DNA from: C-114 sp963745405
GTDB taxonomy: Bacteria; Chloroflexota; Limnocylindria; Limnocylindrales; CSP1-4
NCBI GenBank assembly: GCA_963745405.1
Contig: CAVUWY010000003.1
Location: 1 to 64,000 of the forward strand
Length of the DNA: 64,000 nt
Direction of reading: 5' to 3'
Positions within the stretch are counted from its first letter, which is position 1; each line of letters begins with the position of its first letter. The notes under the pieces were generated by a model. The model did not search any database. It had not been told where the DNA came from and saw only the letters and a list, made by a program, of their open reading frames with translations. Shown here piece after piece: positions 58,835 through 64,000 of this stretch. Both the position numbers and the translations under genes were made by a program.

Positions 58835-59872
58835 CTACGGGCCCCCGAATCGCAGGACCCATGGCCCGGCCAGACTGTCGCCGTCCCGACGCAGCTCGTC
58901 GATAGTGACGGTCCACGGACCCGAGAGCTCGGCAGCCCCGCCATCGGTCAGCAGGGTGAAGGTCCCGTCGGGTCCGACCTTCGCCGCCACGAACCTGAAC
59001 ACCTTGTCGCCGTGGCGCACCTCGCCGATGGGCGTCCAGGTCCCCGGCGGGATGTCGCCGCCGACGTGGAGGTCGACTCGGACGACGCTCGACGAGGCGA
59101 CGAGACGCGAAGCGGTCACCCGGATCCCGCCGATCGCGTCGGAGGTGGTGGAGTCGAAGGCCGTGCCCCCGTCCACGTCGAGGTCGAAGTCGAACGTCCA
59201 CGGACCGGCGACCTGGGTCCACGGGGTCATGTCGGTCGCCGCGGCGTCCGGTGGCGACGTGGCGTCCGTCCGGACCATGATCGTCGGCACGACGACGTGG
59301 AGGTGGCGTGGGCCGGCCGGCAGCGGAGCGACCGCGGGCGCCTTCCAGACGACATCGGTGGCACGGAAGGCACCGTCCGGGCTCGAGGTCGCGCCGATAC
59401 CCGAGTACTCGCCGTCGATGTCGGTGACGACGGTCGACATCGCGGCCAGCTGGGTCGTGCCCGCTCGGTGCTCCTCGTCGACGACGGAGATCTGGAGCGC
59501 AAGCCGGATCGAGTCGGCGTATGCCCGGTCGATCGTCACGCGATAGCCGCCGACGACCTGGGAGAGGCCGAGCGTCTCGCCCCGCTGCCAGGGCACATCG
59601 GCGAACGGCCCGACGAGGAGCTCGTAAAGGCCGCCGGCGCCGGCGGCCACAAAGAGCGCGGCGAGCAGTGCCACCGCTCCGATCCGACGGCCCGAGAGGA
59701 TCCGCCGGCGGCTCGGCGCTGCGGGCCTCCATGCCTGGATGAGGGGCACGACGCGCGCATCGAGGCGGTCGAGGACAGCCCGTGGCGGTTCGATCGAGAA
59801 GAGCGCCACGAGGGCGTCCTCCAGTCGATCGCCCGGCGGATCGATCGAGGTGTGGCTGTCAGCTGTCGTCAC
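58835..59872 (-). CDS. Membrane protein, probable anti-sigma partner
   Basis: This gene encodes 345 residues. A cytoplasmic N-terminus of about 60 residues (LEDALVALFSIEPPRAVLDR) is followed by one membrane segment (IGAVALLAALFVAAGAGGLY). An external domain of about 250 residues, rich in beta strands, follows (GETLGLSQVVGGYRVTIDRA, which recalls DUF4179/immunoglobulin-like external parts of anti-sigma proteins). Its start overlaps the sigma factor stop by 14 bases. No zinc-type anti-sigma motif is seen, so the role rests mainly on position and topology. Confidence 0.6.
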   Translation of the reverse strand: MTTADSHTSIDPPGDRLEDALVALFSIEPPRAVLDRLDARVVPLIQAWRPAAPSRRRILSGRRIGAVALLAALFVAAGAGGLYELLVGPFADVPWQRGETLGLSQVVGGYRVTIDRAYADSIRLALQISVVDEEHRAGTTQLAAMSTVVTDIDGEYSGIGATSSPDGAFRATDVVWKAPAVAPLPAGPRHLHVVVPTIMVRTDATSPPDAAATDMTPWTQVAGPWTFDFDLDVDGGTAFDSTTSDAIGGIRVTASRLVASSSVVRVDLHVGGDIPPGTWTPIGEVRHGDKVFRFVAAKVGPDGTFTLLTDGGAAELSGPWTVTIDELRRDGDSLAGPWVLRFGGP

Positions 59873-60434
59873 GGTACGACTCCCTGAGTGTTGCTAGGGC
59901 TCGACTGATGAGTTTCTGAGTGGCCTCGGGGCGCTTGCCGAGGACATCTCCGATCTCACGTGCGGTCAGCCCGGCGGCGTAGCGGAGGACGATCGCCTCG
60001 CGCTGCGCGTCCGGGAGGCGTTCGACCGCCTTCATGAGAGCGGACCGCGACTCCATCGCCAGAACGAGATCCTCGGGAGCTTCGGCAGCATGGGCTGTCG
60101 GTGGGCCGGCGCCGAGTGGCAGGGCCGACCGACGTCGACCGGCGTCGATCGCCGCGTTTCGGGCGATACGCAGCAGCCAGGCGAGGATCCCGCCCCCGCT
60201 CGGGGTGTAGCGCGGCATGGCCACGAGGGCCCGCTCGAACGCGATCGCCGTCAGGTCGGCTGCGTCGTCGTCGGTGCCAGTCCGTGTTCGGAGGTAGCGG
60301 AAGACGGCGAGGCGGTGGCGCCGGTAGAGGAGGCCGAACGCAGCCGCATCGGAGCGGGCGGCAAGCGCGAGGTCCTCATCGCGCTCGCGGCCGTGAGTGT
60401 CCTGCTCCGCGGGAATGGCGCCGGCGTCTTCCAT
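59859..60434 (-). CDS. ECF-type RNA polymerase sigma factor
   Basis: This gene encodes 191 residues. Region 2 lies at about 25-100 (DAAAFGLLYRRHRLAVFRYL and GGILAWLLRIARNAAIDAGR). Region 4 lies at about 130-185 (LPDAQREAIVLRYAAGLTAR, EIGDVLGKRPEATQKLISRA). The helix-turn-helix region has the usual spacing. It is coupled to the membrane protein downstream, the second sigma/anti-sigma-like pair of the window. ATG 60434 has only a weak GGCAGGG upstream. Confidence 0.9.
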   Translation of the reverse strand: MEDAGAIPAEQDTHGRERDEDLALAARSDAAAFGLLYRRHRLAVFRYLRTRTGTDDDAADLTAIAFERALVAMPRYTPSGGGILAWLLRIARNAAIDAGRRRSALPLGAGPPTAHAAEAPEDLVLAMESRSALMKAVERLPDAQREAIVLRYAAGLTAREIGDVLGKRPEATQKLISRALATLRESYRDDS

Positions 60435-60526
60435 CGAACCCTGCCATCAAAGGGATCTGCGCGATCCTGTGCCTCGATAACGTCCCTTCAGTCGGATTCG
60501 GACAGCGACGGGCTCTCGGAGCGCGA

Positions 60527-61345
60527 TCACTCGTCCGCCGGGCGCCGTCCCGTCGCGAGATAGCGACGCCACGGATCGGCCAGCCGGACGAGCACGGCCT
60601 GGTGGGCGCGCTCGACTCGATCGACCTCGGGCAGGCTCCTGACCCGGACGTGGGCGAGGCCTGCCGCCCGCATCGTCGTGGCGATCGCCGCCAGCCCGTC
60701 CTGGTGAGCGAGCGGTAGCCGAGCCAGCTGGTCGTCGCGGTAGCTGTGGTCCCCGGTTCCGTGTCGGGAGGCCCGCCGGACGACGAGCCCGGCAGCGATG
60801 TCCCCGACGAGCCGGGCCGGCAGCCGGCGACGGGCGTACCAGCCGTCGATCACGGCGATGAGGCCGCCGGGTCGGACCACGGTCCGCCAGGCCACGAGCG
60901 CGTGCTCCGGGTCGGGCAGCGTCCAGATGACGTGGCGGCCGACGACCGCATCGAACGAGGCCGGCTCGACCGGCGGGTCGGCGGCATCTCCGGCCAGCCA
61001 CGTGACGGCGATCCCGGCGTCGAGCGCCCGGCGTCGCGCCTGGGCAAGCATCCCTTCCGAGAGGTCGATCCCGGTCACGTCGTGGCCGAGCTCGGCGGCG
61101 AGCATGGCCAGCACGCCGGTCCCCGTCCCGACGTCGAGAACGCGGAGCCGTGGCATGGCCGAATGGGCCGGGTCGCCGAGCACCGCGGCGACGAGCCGCC
61201 GCCACGCCTGCCGCTCGTCCGGATAGCGGATGCCATGCCGGGCGCGGCCGTCGTAGGTCGTCGCGTCGTCGTCCCAGAGGGCGGCGAGCTCGAGGGAGAG
61301 GGGATCGGGCGATGCGTGGTCGGCGCCGGGTCTCTCGTCGGTCAC
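60527..61345 (-). CDS. Class I SAM-dependent methyltransferase
   Basis: This gene encodes 272 residues. The SAM-binding motif I is LRVLDVGTGTGVLAMLAAEL (about 70-88). Acidic motif II is DVTGIDLSEGMLAQARRRAL, motif III FDAVVGRHVIWTLPDPEHAL and the post-III strand PGGLIAVIDGWYA. This is the UbiE/MenG-like Methyltransf_11 pattern. The start is set at GTG 61345 because TATCCT stands six bases upstream. The longer frame to 61609 would add 88 Pro/Arg-rich residues overlapping the helicase promoter. The substrate is unknown. Confidence 0.85.
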   Translation of the reverse strand: MTDERPGADHASPDPLSLELAALWDDDATTYDGRARHGIRYPDERQAWRRLVAAVLGDPAHSAMPRLRVLDVGTGTGVLAMLAAELGHDVTGIDLSEGMLAQARRRALDAGIAVTWLAGDAADPPVEPASFDAVVGRHVIWTLPDPEHALVAWRTVVRPGGLIAVIDGWYARRRLPARLVGDIAAGLVVRRASRHGTGDHSYRDDQLARLPLAHQDGLAAIATTMRAAGLAHVRVRSLPEVDRVERAHQAVLVRLADPWRRYLATGRRPADE

Positions 61346-61351
61346 CGGGGC

Positions 61352-61357
61352 AGGATA
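61352..61357 (-). promoter_or_regulatory. -10 element TATCCT of a leaderless-type start (minus strand)
   Basis: On the minus strand TATCCT-GCCCCG-GTG gives a six-base spacer to the methyltransferase start. It is divergent from the helicase promoter at 61435 across about 80 bases. Confidence 0.5.
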
Positions 61358-61434
61358 GGCGGTGGCGTCGGCGCCGGAGAGCCCGCACGGCGGCCGGGGA
61401 ACGCTCGGTGGACCCTCCGTCAAGGCCCCGCCGA

Positions 61435-61440
61435 TACAAT
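61435..61440 (+). promoter_or_regulatory. -10 element TACAAT of a leaderless-type start
   Basis: TACAAT-CCCCGG-GTG gives a six-base spacer to the helicase start at 61447. It is the best consensus match among the leaderless-type starts in the window. Confidence 0.55.
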
Positions 61441-61446
61441 CCCCGG

Positions 61447-64000
<2,554 letters not shown>

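Overview
The window is about 70% GC and gene-dense. Genes are packed head to tail, many with 4-base ATGA stop/start overlaps, and third codon positions are mostly C or G. No rRNA, tRNA, CRISPR array or insertion sequence was seen. The gene set fits a free-living Gram-positive-like or monoderm-like bacterium of the Chloroflexota, possibly the Limnocylindria/Ellin6529 group. Reasons are the split two-subunit glycine decarboxylase, lipoproteins with Ser/Pro/Ala-rich stretches after the lipobox, a CIRCE element before groESL, and several starts preceded by TANNNT at 6-7 bases. That placement is inference; no phylogenetic marker was computed.

Layout. 1-3.5 kb: end of a P-type cation ATPase, a remnant of an XRE regulator, and aconitase on the minus strand. 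3.5-10.1 kb: a DUF2520 Rossmann protein, a Nudix hydrolase and the glycine cleavage genes gcvT-gcvH-gcvPA-gcvPB. 10.1-11.5 kb: an ECF sigma/anti-sigma pair. 11.5-24.6 kb: two complete tandem peptide-type ABC importer operons, each SBP-permease-permease-ATPase-ATPase, each with a perfect 15-16 bp hairpin just after the SBP gene. 24.6-28.5 kb: a two-gene NAD synthetase (glutaminase-like plus NadE), rsmI and an AstE-like metallo-hydrolase. 28.5-35.5 kb: unknown secreted or membrane proteins, a 1046-residue BTAD/ATPase/TPR regulator and a divergent sarcosine-oxidase-like flavoprotein. 35.6-38.1 kb: ssb and a GGDEF/HD-GYP protein. 38.2-51.9 kb: a de novo purine operon purA-D-B-C-S-Q-L-F-M-N-H behind a structured leader. 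52-55.2 kb: an Ala-rich protein, metG and tatD. 55.5-57.8 kb: CIRCE-groES-groEL with a strong terminator. 58-61.3 kb: an LppX-like lipoprotein, a second sigma/anti-sigma pair and a methyltransferase. 61.4 kb to the end: a UvrD/PcrA helicase running off the edge.

The genes form coherent modules. Glycine cleavage supplies one-carbon units used by the PurN and PurH steps. The purine operon covers every step from PRPP to IMP and on to adenylosuccinate except the AIR carboxylation step (purE/purK), which must lie elsewhere. NadE and its glutaminase-like partner make NAD. The two importer operons feed peptides or similar solutes.

The most unusual feature is a set of 43 single extra bases that break reading frames in nine blocks (two importer permease/ATPase sets, purC, purL, purF, purM/N/H, tatD, groEL). 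Every one sits at the third codon position or codon boundary. In almost every case the two adjacent bases are both synonymous choices for the same codon. Removing one base per site restores full-length conserved proteins. This looks like two wobble-position alleles written side by side in the consensus of a mixed population, not gene decay. Gene products are therefore annotated as intact proteins, with the sites listed.
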